Shown here: in pieces, positions 10,201 through 17,800 of the stretch | Layout: every line of letters starts with the position of its first letter | Numbering within the stretch: the stretch's first letter is position 1 | Assembly (NCBI GenBank): GCA_022822445.1 | Contig: JAJEBR010000096.1 | Coordinates: forward strand, 1-43,023 | Origin: Gemmatimonadota bacterium | GTDB lineage: Bacteria > Gemmatimonadota > Gemmatimonadetes > Longimicrobiales > Gaopeijiaceae | Length of the DNA: 43,023 nt | Direction of reading: 5' to 3' | Translations under genes and position numbers: made by a program | Notes under the pieces: model-generated | Database searches by the model: none | The model's input: only the letters and a program-made list of their open reading frames with translations | Told to the model about the DNA's origin: nothing

Positions 10201-10697
10201 TCTCGAACGACCTGCTGTTCATTCCCGATGTGCCCAGCCAGTTTCCCTACGCCGGTTTCGGTTCCCTGGCGATGTGGAGCACGCTCTTCGAGCTCGAGGA
10301 CTGCCTGCAGGAGCAGAGGAACCGGATCCTCGCGCGCAACACCTGCTCGACCCCATGGTCGAACCAGGTGGATCTCCGCCTTGGACAGACCGTGAACGGC
10401 CGTGGCTTCTCTGCGGAACTGACTCTGGATCTGCTCAACGTCCTCAATCTGCTGGACTCCTCGCAGGGGATCGTGTATGCGGTGAATCCGGTCGTTCAGG
10501 CATTCGAGGTGCGCCGAACAGCGATCCGGTTTGCCGCGCCCCCGGACCCCTCGAGCCGCCTGGTCGCCCAGTACATCAGTTCGGCCCAAAGGGACCGCGA
10601 GACGGGCAGGGTGCGGGCGGCGCTACCCTACACGCCCGAGGTGCCCACATCGCAGTGGCGGGCCCAGTTCGGGGTGCGGGTGAGGATGGCGCGGTAG
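7278..10697 (+). CDS. TonB-dependent receptor with carboxypeptidase-regulatory-like domain (second of pair)
   Basis: The ATG at 7278 is preceded by AAAGGAG at 7265-7271. The 1139-residue product repeats the plan of its neighbour: a long Arg/Ser/Ala-rich leader of about 50 residues, a hydrophobic signal ending at APLAAQG, a regulatory-like domain, a plug (LPTLSRNFVDFAALSPLSR, NVDGALNQDVFG) and a barrel ending in VPTSQWRAQFGVRVRMAR. The plug and early barrel are almost identical to the first copy, while extracellular-loop regions differ. That pattern suggests the same TonB coupling with different ligand specificity. The unusually long basic leader carries short repeated Arg/Ala/Thr/Ser codons, and the true start could be further in. 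Confidence 0.85.
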   Translation: MKRFPRQKPPSPTAPPRRRAPFPFSLRHRRSSAARRVATASPAATASQATAARLTLAASLVLVASLASAAPLAAQGVSTAGLRGRVLDQQGAGVEGALVTLEHTETGATNTGLTTTDGRYTLRSLRPGGPYTMTVTRIGFGEHTREDIELLLGRFVTLDVTLLPEAVEIEGVAVQVRRDIEFDPGRIGISTLVTAEIIEELPTLSRNFVDFAALSPLSRVSKEGVSVAGTNFRFNTLNVDGALNQDVFGLSTENVAGGRAGGRVIPLDAVEQFQVLVAPFDVRQSGFTGGALNAVTKSGTNEFETSAFGFYRGAGLVGELVVDDVTTVPRLTTAHGGFTIGGPIRRDRAHFFIAGEWERIQEPPNGFHVGESDPFRLSLVPDSVARLTSLLEGHGADPGTAASLTLENTIFNLFARFDWEIGERHDAMLRYSFASADDDPDPNRLPGDLYELSSAGSEIGSRNHSAVFQLFSTFPRGMANEFAFNVQHLDDSETPRSVSPQVEVKLDGTVGEHRVRRDVRSGASYFSQHNGLKQRVIQLSNNLSFDAGRHSLLFGASGTWFDFDREYVPGGIGSYTFESLDDLALNRPDRYEITLPLTEYGSNPRFGVTELSIYAQDEWAGSDRFTLRSGVRVDFPVFHGRPERNGELETTLGIDTSKLPVQGAAASVRGGFNWRPFEGSQLRAGAGVFTGRPTFAWLANAFQNNGIAVQTLVCRGDRAPGLDPGAPAPTECISDPAPEDYTPVINYFDPLFSFPQDLRTMVALDQRLPGGMVVSGSLLYNFALNQIFIQNDNVTGEPSQGTPLEGFTHGFGFNVRQVFGAATSGSSAGLGMEQLWEGGRRYEQFGPVLRVTNRGENFTYAATIEVRKDFGETLGLRAGYSLTRSADLQNLTSIDVTSNYASTPVNQHPNSPVRQSSRFDRPHKVVASAHARVLPRLGGTEITVFYVGQSGLPYSYVYKGDVNGDGFPGPRASSLSNDLLFIPDVPSQFPYAGFGSLAMWSTLFELEDCLQEQRNRILARNTCSTPWSNQVDLRLGQTVNGRGFSAELTLDLLNVLNLLDSSQGIVYAVNPVVQAFEVRRTAIRFAAPPDPSSRLVAQYISSAQRDRETGRVRAALPYTPEVPTSQWRAQFGVRVRMAR

Positions 10698-10758
10698 CGC
10701 GGACGGCGGGCCGAGGCGGCCGAGGAGGCGCACGAGGCGACCGGACTGGCCGCTGCTC

Positions 10759-11358
10759 CTACCCCGCCGCGGCCCTCCGCGCCCGCCGCGCTGCCTGGTC
10801 CTCCGCCCGCACCTCCAGCACGTCCGCCACCGTCCGCAGCCCGTCGATCACGTTCCGGATGTGCTCGGCCCGCGGCAGCCCGATCAGCTCGATGCCAAGG
10901 TGCACGGCCTCGCGGTGCACGCCGGCCGCGAACGCCTTGTCCTTCAACTTCTTGACCACCGACTTCGGCTTCAGGTCGTCGATGCCGTTGGGCCGGACGA
11001 GACAGCAGGCGTAGATGAGTCCGCTCAGCTCGTCGCAGGCGTAGAGGACCCGGTCGAGGGGAGTCTCGGGGACCACGTCGCTACGGTCCGGGTAGCCGTG
11101 GGCCTCGACGGCGTGGACGACTTCCGCGGGATAGCCCAGGTCACGCAGGTGCGCGACGCCGATGCGCGGGTGCTCATCGGGGTGGCGCTCCCAGTCCAGG
11201 TCGTGCAGGAGGCCGGCGAGGCCCCACAGCTCCTCGTCCTCATCCATGAGCCGGGCGTAGTGCCGGACCGCGGCCTCGACCGCGTACATGTGTCGCCTGA
11301 GCGCGTCGCTCTCGACCCACTCCTCCAGGAGGGCGACGGCGTCGGATCGGGTGGGCAT
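10759..11358 (-). CDS. HD-domain hydrolase
   Basis: The protein is 199 residues. HD-fold metal ligands are visible as H23 (RRHMYAVEA), H52-D53 (GLLHDLDWE) and D109 (YACDEL), the H...HD...D pattern of metal-dependent phosphohydrolases. This subfamily of small HD proteins is often annotated as a putative hydrolase; substrates are unproven. The ATG at 11358 has AAAGGAG seven to thirteen bases before it, and that site overlaps the stop codon of nth, so translation is probably coupled. It is the last gene of the minus-strand run that begins at glyQS, and it converges on the receptor gene. Confidence 0.8.
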   Translation of the reverse strand: MPTRSDAVALLEEWVESDALRRHMYAVEAAVRHYARLMDEDEELWGLAGLLHDLDWERHPDEHPRIGVAHLRDLGYPAEVVHAVEAHGYPDRSDVVPETPLDRVLYACDELSGLIYACCLVRPNGIDDLKPKSVVKKLKDKAFAAGVHREAVHLGIELIGLPRAEHIRNVIDGLRTVADVLEVRAEDQAARRARRAAAG

Positions 11359-11373
11359 TTCAGACTCCTTTCA

Positions 11374-12027
11374 TCACACGGCGCTTGACGGGCACAGATG
11401 GGAGATCGCGCACTGGTTGCACTTCGGCTTGCGCGCGTTGCAGACCTGCCGCCCGTGTTGGATGAGCAGGTGGGCGAGCATCGTCCAGACGCGGCGCGGG
11501 AAGAGCGCCATCATGTCCTTCTCGATCTTTTCCGGCGTGGACTGGGCGGTGAAGCGCATGCGCCCGGCGAGCCGCTTGACGTGCGTGTCGACGACCACCC
11601 CCTCGTCGATGCCGAAGGCGTTGCCCAGGATGACGTTGGCGGTCTTGCGCCCGATGCCGGGGAGTGCGGAGAGATCCTTCATGTTGCGCGGGATCTGGCC
11701 GCCGTGCGCTTCGACCAGTTCGGTGGCCATGCCGATCAGGTTCCTGGTCTTGTTGCGGAAGAACCCGGTCGAGCGGATGACCTCCTCCAGGTCCGCCGGG
11801 ATGGCCGCGGCGAGCGACTCGGGGTCGGGGTAGCGCCGGAAGAGCTCGGGCGTGACCATGTTCACGCGGGCATCGGTGCATTGGGCGGAGAGGATGGTCG
11901 CGACCGCGAGTTCGTAGGGTGACGCGTGCCGGAGCGCACACTCTGCGTCCGGGTATTCGGCGGCCAGGATCTCGTAGATCGTGGCTGCGCGCTCGGTCCG
12001 GGCCTTTTTGGACTCGCGGGGGCTCAT
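11374..12027 (-). CDS. nth: Endonuclease III (DNA glycosylase/AP lyase)
   Basis: The 217-residue protein has the full endonuclease III plan. The helix-hairpin-helix is LPGIGRKTA at 122-130 with catalytic Lys128, the catalytic Asp147 lies in VVVDTHVKR, and a C-terminal 4Fe-4S cluster is bound by C196, C203, C206 and C212 (C-X6-C-X2-C-X5-C). It removes oxidised pyrimidines in base excision repair and cleaves the abasic site. The ATG at 12027 has only a weak upstream ribosome site. HD hydrolase follows 15 bases downstream. Every key residue is present. Confidence 0.95.
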   Translation of the reverse strand: MSPRESKKARTERAATIYEILAAEYPDAECALRHASPYELAVATILSAQCTDARVNMVTPELFRRYPDPESLAAAIPADLEEVIRSTGFFRNKTRNLIGMATELVEAHGGQIPRNMKDLSALPGIGRKTANVILGNAFGIDEGVVVDTHVKRLAGRMRFTAQSTPEKIEKDMMALFPRRVWTMLAHLLIQHGRQVCNARKPKCNQCAISHLCPSSAV

Positions 12028-12043
12028 GGGGGGCAGGCCGCGT

Positions 12044-12076
12044 TCACGGGGTGGGCAGGGTCACGGGGTGGGCAGG
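12044..12076. repeat. short direct repeat between two minus-strand genes
   Basis: The 16-base unit TCACGGGGTGGGCAGG occurs at 12044-12059 and again at 12061-12076, one base apart, in the 84-base gap between the unknown gene and nth. There is no coding function. It is a minor slippage-type tandem repeat. Confidence 0.5.
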
Positions 12077-12111
12077 ATCGCGGCGCAAGCAGGTTCACGG
12101 GCACACATGAC

Positions 12112-13014
12112 TCACAGGGTGGCCCAGGGGAGGGTGGTGGGGCGGGGAGACAGGGTGGGGGGCGCGTGTGGGAGAGTGGTGCGCGCGGGCTGGTCGGTGG
12201 CAGGCGCGGCGGATGTGTCGACCGTGTCGGTGCCGAGCCGGTCAGGGGCCGGGGCCGGGGCGGAGTCGTGGGCAGCGGGCGGTCGCCGGGCGGGGGCTTC
12301 CCGCGCCAGCCGGCCCAGCAGCAGCGCCGCGAGCTTGAAGACCTCGGCCGGGGTGCGTATTCCCAGCAGCGCGTCGAGGTCGGCGCCGGGCAGCGAGGTC
12401 TCGAAGTCGCGGCCCTCCTCCCGGGCGGGGCCCGAGGCCCAGCCGGGCAACGAGCCGAGCGGCTGCGGGGGTACGGGGACGAACAGGTAGCCGGGCCGGT
12501 CGCTCCGCATCCCCGCCACGAGGGCCAGGTGGAGGGTGCCGAGGTGGTCGCCGTGCCAGAAGAAGCCGTCGACGGACTCAGGCGCCGTGTTTCGCGTCTC
12601 CTCGATCCACACGAGATGCTGGGGAAGCTGGAGGTACCCCGCCCTGCCGCCAAGTCCCTTTTGCCACAACGACTTGTCGGCGGCGTCCGCCGGGCTTTCC
12701 GATCCGGCCAGCAGGCCGCGCACCGTTTTCTGGTGCGCGAGTACCACCTCGCCGCCGGTCCGCCAGATCTGGTAGGCGAAGTAGAGGACCCCGCCGTGGT
12801 CGTGGGCAGCCTCCGGATCCGTGTCCTCTTCCCGCAGGTCGGCCAGAATCCCCTGCACCGCCCCCAGCATCACGAACGCCGCCGGGTTGGCCGGGTCCGT
12901 GCCGCGCTCCGCCGCCTCGTCCCGGATCGCCGGAAAGCGCTGGTCCGGGAACTCCGGCTCCGGGAACAGGAGTTCGTACGGCGTGAGCCGGGCGTAGGCG
13001 TCGTGGATGGCCAC
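12112..13014 (-). CDS. protein of unknown function with Pro/Ala-rich tail
   Basis: I do not recognise this 300-residue protein. About 235 residues look like a soluble globular fold with many aromatic residues (PYELLFPEPEFP, FAYQIWRTGGEVVL, LVWIEETRNTAPESVDGFFWHGDHLGTL). The last 60 are low complexity, rich in Pro, Ala and Thr. There is no signal peptide or membrane segment. The GTG at 13014 lies 18 bases after the transporter stop and has no clear ribosome site, so it probably depends on translation of the upstream gene. It sits between a transporter and nth in a tight run, which says little about its job. Confidence 0.6.
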   Translation of the reverse strand: MAIHDAYARLTPYELLFPEPEFPDQRFPAIRDEAAERGTDPANPAAFVMLGAVQGILADLREEDTDPEAAHDHGGVLYFAYQIWRTGGEVVLAHQKTVRGLLAGSESPADAADKSLWQKGLGGRAGYLQLPQHLVWIEETRNTAPESVDGFFWHGDHLGTLHLALVAGMRSDRPGYLFVPVPPQPLGSLPGWASGPAREEGRDFETSLPGADLDALLGIRTPAEVFKLAALLLGRLAREAPARRPPAAHDSAPAPAPDRLGTDTVDTSAAPATDQPARTTLPHAPPTLSPRPTTLPWATL

Positions 13015-13032
13015 GCGGCAGGGTTCGTCAGG

Positions 13033-14523
13033 CTACCCGCCACCGTCTTCGGCGGGACTCGCCACGGCCGCCCCGGCCCGCGCGGCCTGGATCCGGCGCA
13101 CCATCCATCCATTCAGCCCGAAGAGGACGAGCAGCACGGCCGCCCACTGGATCAGCACCGAACCGACGTTGTACGAGGAGAACAGCGTCCAGGTCTCGGC
13201 CGACCAGAAGTCCTCCCCGCCGGCCTGCCAGAGGAACCACACCATCAGCACGACCGCCTCGACCATCACCAGCCGCACGGCCCAGTCCCACCATCTCCCG
13301 ATCCTCACATCGGAATCGGGCGTGTTGATGAATGTCTCGCGCCACTTCGTCACCCCGTACTTGAGCACGGCGAAGGCGAAGAAGAAACCCGACAGCATCA
13401 GGCCGACGCCCCATACCCAGTCCTGGTTCTGGAAGACACCGATCTGGACCGCCGACGGGATGCCCAACAGGAACCCCGCGGTCCCGACGGCCGCGATCGC
13501 GTGGCGCCGCGTCAGCCCGAGGTCGATCAGGATCCGCGACGCCAGCTCGATCATCGCCACCAGGCTCGACCACGCCGCGAAGACCAGCGCGAGGAAGAAG
13601 AGCGCCATGAAGAACTGTCCGCCCGGGATCTGGGCGAAGAGCTGCGGCACCCAGATGAAGGTCAGCCCCTCGTTGCCCGCACCCACGATCTCGTTCGCAG
13701 CCTGCGGCATCACCGAGAAGATCGTGCACAGCACCATGATCCCGGCCAGGAGCGACATCGAGTTGTTCCCGAAGCCGATCACGAAGGCGTTCAGCGCGGT
13801 GTCCTCGCGCGCCCGCATGTAGACGGCGTACGAGAGGACCAGGCCCCACCCGGCGCCGGTGTCCCACGCGTTCTGGGTCAGCGCCTCGAGCCAGATCCGC
13901 ACGTCGCCCAGTTGGCTGAAGTCGGGCGTGAAGAGGAAGGCCAGCCCTGCCGAGGCCCCCGGCATCGTGAGCGCCTTGACCGCCAGCACGATGACCAGGA
14001 TCACGAGAGACGGGATCAGGAAGCGGGCGGCGGTCTCGATTCCGCGGACTCCCCTTGCGACCACGAAGACCCCGAGCCCGACCGCGATCGCGTGGAAGAT
14101 GACCGCCTGCGGCGTGGAGTTGAAGGCGCCCCAGAACTGGTCCGGAACAGCGGTGGGAATCTCGCCGCGGAGGGTCGCGATGAAGAAGCGGATCGTCCAC
14201 CCCATCACCACCGAGTAGTAGAACATGATCGCGATCGCCACCCACGCCACCCAGGCGCCCATCCAGGCGAACTTCGGCCCGATCGTCTTGATGAACGACC
14301 CGATCGTTCCCCGCCGCGTCCCCTTCCCCATCCCGAACTCGAGGATCAGCAGCGGGATCGACCAGAGCAGAAGGAAAACGGCCCACGCCACCAGGAAGCT
14401 GCCGCCCCCGTTGGAGGCTGCGATGCGCGGGAACCGCCAGATGTTCCCGGTGCCGATCGCCATGCCGAGCATGGCCAGGAGCATTCCCCATCGGGAGGTG
14501 AAGACTTGGGAACGGGTGGACAC
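13033..14523 (-). CDS. Sodium:neurotransmitter-symporter-family transporter
   Basis: The GTG at 14523 is chosen because AAGGAG lies nine bases before it; an upstream in-frame start at 14577 has no such site. The product is 496 residues with about twelve membrane segments. The family signature at the unwound first helix is clear: GNIWRFPRIAASNGGGSFLVAW, split by the Na+ and substrate site. Bacterial members such as LeuT and TnaT move amino acids with Na+. The substrate here is unknown, but an amino acid is most likely. It lies 190 bases downstream of glyQS on the same strand. Confidence 0.9.
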   Translation of the reverse strand: MSTRSQVFTSRWGMLLAMLGMAIGTGNIWRFPRIAASNGGGSFLVAWAVFLLLWSIPLLILEFGMGKGTRRGTIGSFIKTIGPKFAWMGAWVAWVAIAIMFYYSVVMGWTIRFFIATLRGEIPTAVPDQFWGAFNSTPQAVIFHAIAVGLGVFVVARGVRGIETAARFLIPSLVILVIVLAVKALTMPGASAGLAFLFTPDFSQLGDVRIWLEALTQNAWDTGAGWGLVLSYAVYMRAREDTALNAFVIGFGNNSMSLLAGIMVLCTIFSVMPQAANEIVGAGNEGLTFIWVPQLFAQIPGGQFFMALFFLALVFAAWSSLVAMIELASRILIDLGLTRRHAIAAVGTAGFLLGIPSAVQIGVFQNQDWVWGVGLMLSGFFFAFAVLKYGVTKWRETFINTPDSDVRIGRWWDWAVRLVMVEAVVLMVWFLWQAGGEDFWSAETWTLFSSYNVGSVLIQWAAVLLVLFGLNGWMVRRIQAARAGAAVASPAEDGGG

Positions 14524-14713
14524 GGTGCCTGGCTCCTTGGGGTCCGGGGGTGGTTTCGGATGGCCTGCTGTACGCACTCGCGGACTGGCGCGGCGGCTGA
14601 GCCACCGCCACGCGCGCCAGAGCGCCGCAGTTACCCTATCGCCTCAGGCGCTCACGTGCCATAGCCGACCGCCTACAACGGCCGAATGCAGCGGGGACCC
14701 GTTCCACGGACTC

Positions 14714-16036
14714 CTACAGCCGCTCCCGGATCCAGCGGACCACGTGGTCCAGTCCCACTCGCTCCTGCTCAAGCGTGTCGCGGTCGCGAATGGTGACGCT
14801 CCGGTCATCCGCGGTGTCGCCGTCGATGGTGACGCACCACGGAGTGCCCGCCTCGTCCTGGCGGCGGTAGCGGCGGCCGATCGACCCGGCCTGGTCGTAG
14901 GCCGCCGGGATCCGCGCCCGCCGCAGCTCGCCCAGCAGCCCGGTCGCGATCTCCGGCTGCCCGAATTTCTTCATCAGCGGAAAGACGGCGGCCTTGATCG
15001 GGGCCAGCCCGGGGTGGAGTCCCAGCACCACCCGCCGCTGTCCCTCCACCTCGTCCTCGCGGTACGCGTCCAGCAGCGCCACCAGCGCCGCCCGTCCCAC
15101 GCCCATCGCCGTCTCCACCACAAAGGGCAGGAAGCGCTCGCCGGAACCGGGATCGATGTAGAGGAGCCGCTTGCCGGAGTACTCCTGGTGCCGGCCGAGG
15201 TCGAAGTCGGTGCGGTTGTGGACGCCTTCCAGCTCCTGCCAGCCGAAGGGGAATTCGTATTCGATGTCGACGGCCGTCTTGGCGTAGTGGGCCAGCTCGT
15301 TCGGACCGTGGGGATGGCAGCGCAGCCGCTCCGCGCGGATCCCGATTTCACGGTGCCAGCCCAGCCGCTGGTCGAGCCAGTAGTCGAACCACTCGTCGTC
15401 GGAGCCCGGCTTCACGAAGAACTGCATCTCGGCCTGCTCGAACTCGCGCGTGCGGAAGATGAAGTTCCCCGGGGTGATCTCGTTGCGGAACGCCTTGCCG
15501 AGCTGGGCGATCCCGAAGGGGACGCGCTGGCGCGACGTCTGCTGGACGTTCAGGAAATTGACGTACGACCCCTGCGCCGTCTCCGGCCGGAGGTACACGA
15601 CCGACGCATCCTCCTCCACAGGACCCATGAAGGTCTTGAACATGAGGTTGAAGAGCCGGGGTTCCCCCATCTCGCAGTCGCCGTGGGCGCCGGGGGCGAC
15701 GGACGGCTTGCGCGCACAGGACGCTTCGTCGACATGGTCCGCCCGCCAGCGCTTCTTGCAGGTCTTGCACTCCAGCAGCGGGTCCGTGAAGCCGGAGACG
15801 TGGCCGGAAGCCTCCCACACGCGCGGGTGCATGAGGATCCCCGCGTCCAGCCCCTCGATGTCGTCGCGCGCGTGCACCATCGCCGACCACCAGGCGTCCG
15901 CGACGTTCTTGCGCAGTTCGACGCCGAGCGGGCCGTAGTCCCAGACGGAGGCGGCCCCACCGTAGATCTCCGACGACTGGAAGATGAAACCCCGCCGCTT
16001 GGCCAGCGAGACGATCCTGTCCATCAGGTCTGCCAC
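14714..16036 (-). CDS. glyQS: Glycyl-tRNA synthetase, single-chain type
   Basis: The family usually begins MADLM...[20 protein letters not shown], and the GTG at 16036 gives exactly this ([17 protein letters not shown]). It has TGAGGA eight or so bases upstream. The frame extends further to 16084, but those residues do not match the family. The product is 440 residues. Class II motif 2 is [17 protein letters not shown] with AEMQFF. Motif 3 is near [11 protein letters not shown], followed by a C-terminal anticodon-binding domain. Cys residues in [14 protein letters not shown] resemble the family's metal site. It charges tRNA-Gly and is essential. It is divergent from the coiled-coil gene at 16304. 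Confidence 0.95.
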   Translation of the reverse strand: [440 protein letters not shown]

Positions 16037-16303
16037 GATGTCTTCCTCAGGTGTTCGGGGTGGTGATGGCCGCCAGGGGCGCACTCAGCCCGTAGAAGCG
16101 CGTTCGTAAGTTACCGAAGACACGAAGGGCCGCCACTCCCTGTGAAGCGCTCAGGTGCCCGGCTCAGCCCCGCTGAGTCGAATCGGTCCCATCCAGCTAT
16201 TCTTCCGCCCAATACCCAAGTGTACCGTGTCTGGAAAGAGGCCACGCGCTGTGGTACGTTGACATGGGGCGGCGCCCGATGTCCGCCGATTGGGAGGAAT
16301 TGA

Positions 16304-16942
16304 ATGGAATCCTGGCAGTTGATTGCCACGCTGGGCTCGGCCCTGGCGGCATGGGGAGCGATGCTCGCGCTCATGTGGCGCATGCACACCGGTTTGCGCA
16401 ACGAAATCGGGGACCTCCGCGACGAACTGCGCGGTGACATCGGGGGCTTACGCGACGAACTGCACGGTGAAATCGGGGGCCTCCGCGACGAACTGCGCGG
16501 TGACATCGGGGGCCTCCGCGACGAACTGCGCGGTGAAATCGGGGGCCTCCGCGACGAACTGCGCGGTGACATCGGGGGCCTCCGCGACGAACTGCGCGGT
16601 GACATCGAGGGCCTCCGCGACGAACTGCGCGGTGACATCGAGGGCTTACGCGACGAGTTCCGTAGCGAGATCGCGGACGTACGCGGTGAGATCGGGAGCC
16701 TCCGCGATGAACTGCGCAGCGAACTGCGCAGCGAGATCGCGGATGTGCGCGGCGAGATCGCCGAGTTGCGCGAAGCACTCTCGGAGCGAATCGCGAACAA
16801 CGCGAGGGCGCTGGCCGGGGTGAGTACAGGCCTGGCGGAATTCCGGGGTGAGATGCGCAGCGAACTGCAGGGCGTCAACACGGCCTTGCTGGTCCTGCGG
16901 GAAGACTTCCGGGCCCACGTACACGGCGTTCGTGCAGGGTAG
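16304..16942 (+). CDS. membrane-anchored hendecad-repeat coiled-coil protein
   Basis: The 212-residue protein starts at an ATG preceded by GGGAGG. Residues 5-26 form one membrane helix (LIATLGSALAAWGAMLALMW). The rest is an unbroken charged helix. Residues 38-125 are eight copies of an 11-residue unit, LRDELRGDIGG with small changes; similar but less regular repeats follow to about residue 165. An 11-residue period is typical of right-handed or straight coiled coils, as in apolipoprotein-like and DUF1640-like proteins. The function is unknown. A role as a membrane tether or cytoskeleton-like rod is possible. No neighbour explains it. Confidence 0.75.
   Translation: MESWQLIATLGSALAAWGAMLALMWRMHTGLRNEIGDLRDELRGDIGGLRDELHGEIGGLRDELRGDIGGLRDELRGEIGGLRDELRGDIGGLRDELRGDIEGLRDELRGDIEGLRDEFRSEIADVRGEIGSLRDELRSELRSEIADVRGEIAELREALSERIANNARALAGVSTGLAEFRGEMRSELQGVNTALLVLREDFRAHVHGVRAG
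16415..16678 (+). repeat. 33-bp in-frame tandem repeat, eight units
   Basis: Units begin at 16415, 16448, 16481, 16514, 16547, 16580, 16613 and 16646. Units 1, 3 and 5 are identical at nucleotide level, and the others differ by one to four bases except the last, which is more diverged. Each unit encodes one 11-residue hendecad, so copy-number change would lengthen or shorten the rod without breaking the frame. Confidence 0.85.
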
Positions 16943-16963
16943 CCGGGGGTACGCCTCTACCGC

Positions 16964-17800
16964 CTACATCCCCACCGCGGACGCGCTCCATTCCCACAAA
17001 CGCTCCTGGGCCTCTTCGTCGAGCGCTGCCCGGGACGGTGTCGCGGGCCTCCCTTTGTCGAGATACGCACCGGTCAGGTTTTCGTCACTTCGTCCGGCCG
17101 CCAGCTCGGCCAGGATCGGGCCTGCGCGGTCCGGCTTTCCCGCGAAGACGGTTGCCGCCAACCCCCCACCCGGGACCCTGCCCACGTAGTTTCGCAACAG
17201 GCCCGTGTCGTACACGCCCGGGTGAAGCGCAACCGGCTCGATCCCGGTGCCCGTGGTGCGGCGCACCAGTGCGAATGTGAAGAGGATGTTGGCCAGCTTG
17301 CTCTGCTGGTAGGCCCGGGTGCGCCTGTAGGGCCGCGTGGCGAAGCCGGGGTCGCCGAAGTCGAAGGGAGGGCCGGAGTGGGCCGCCGACGCCACCGTGA
17401 CCACGCGGCTCTTCCCGGGCCGGCGCCGCAGCCGGGGCAGCAGGAGGTCGGTCAGGAGGAAGTGGGCGAGGTGGGTGACCGCGAGCTGGATTTCGAAGCC
17501 GTCGCGGCTCAGCGTGCGCTCGGGGACGAGGACCGCGGCGTTGTTCACCAGCGCGTCCAGGGTGAAGCCGAGATCGGCGACGGCTCCGGCGCCTTCGCGG
17601 ACCGAGGCGAGGGACGCCAGGTCGGCCACGACGAGGTGGTGCTCCGCGCCGCCGGGGAGGGCCGCCAGCGAGTCCAGGGCGTCGCGGCCGCGGTGCTCGT
17701 CGCGGCATATCAGGACGGTGCGGTGTCCGTCCGCGGCGAGGTGACGCGCCGCCGCGAGGCCGATGCCCCGGTTGGCGCCGGTTATGGCGATGGTCTTCAT
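16964..17800 (-). CDS. Short-chain dehydrogenase/reductase (retinol-dehydrogenase-like)
   Basis: The product is 278 residues from the ATG at 17800. The cofactor loop is TGANRGIG near the N terminus, NNAA is the structural motif, catalytic Ser lies in VASAAHS, and the catalytic pair is YQQSK. This is the classical SDR layout closest to retinol-dehydrogenase-like members, which reduce carbonyls with NAD(P)H. The start codon overlaps the nurA stop as ATGA, so the gene is translationally coupled to a DNA-repair operon. Nothing in the sequence explains that link. The substrate is unknown. Confidence 0.85.
   Translation of the reverse strand: MKTIAITGANRGIGLAAARHLAADGHRTVLICRDEHRGRDALDSLAALPGGAEHHLVVADLASLASVREGAGAVADLGFTLDALVNNAAVLVPERTLSRDGFEIQLAVTHLAHFLLTDLLLPRLRRRPGKSRVVTVASAAHSGPPFDFGDPGFATRPYRRTRAYQQSKLANILFTFALVRRTTGTGIEPVALHPGVYDTGLLRNYVGRVPGGGLAATVFAGKPDRAGPILAELAAGRSDENLTGAYLDKGRPATPSRAALDEEAQERLWEWSASAVGM

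Noticed and set aside
11926-14664. 912-codon open frame on the plus strand
   Set aside because: It is antisense to the transporter and the unknown gene, with Arg/His/Asp-rich composition typical of a GC-rich shadow frame.
16163-16177. hairpin CTCAGC-CCC-GCTGAG as a terminator
   Set aside because: The stem is only 6 bp with no run of T after it, and it lies between two divergent genes.
16415-16678. regular repeats resembling a CRISPR array
   Set aside because: The units are directly adjacent without spacers, and each encodes the same in-frame 11-residue hendecad.
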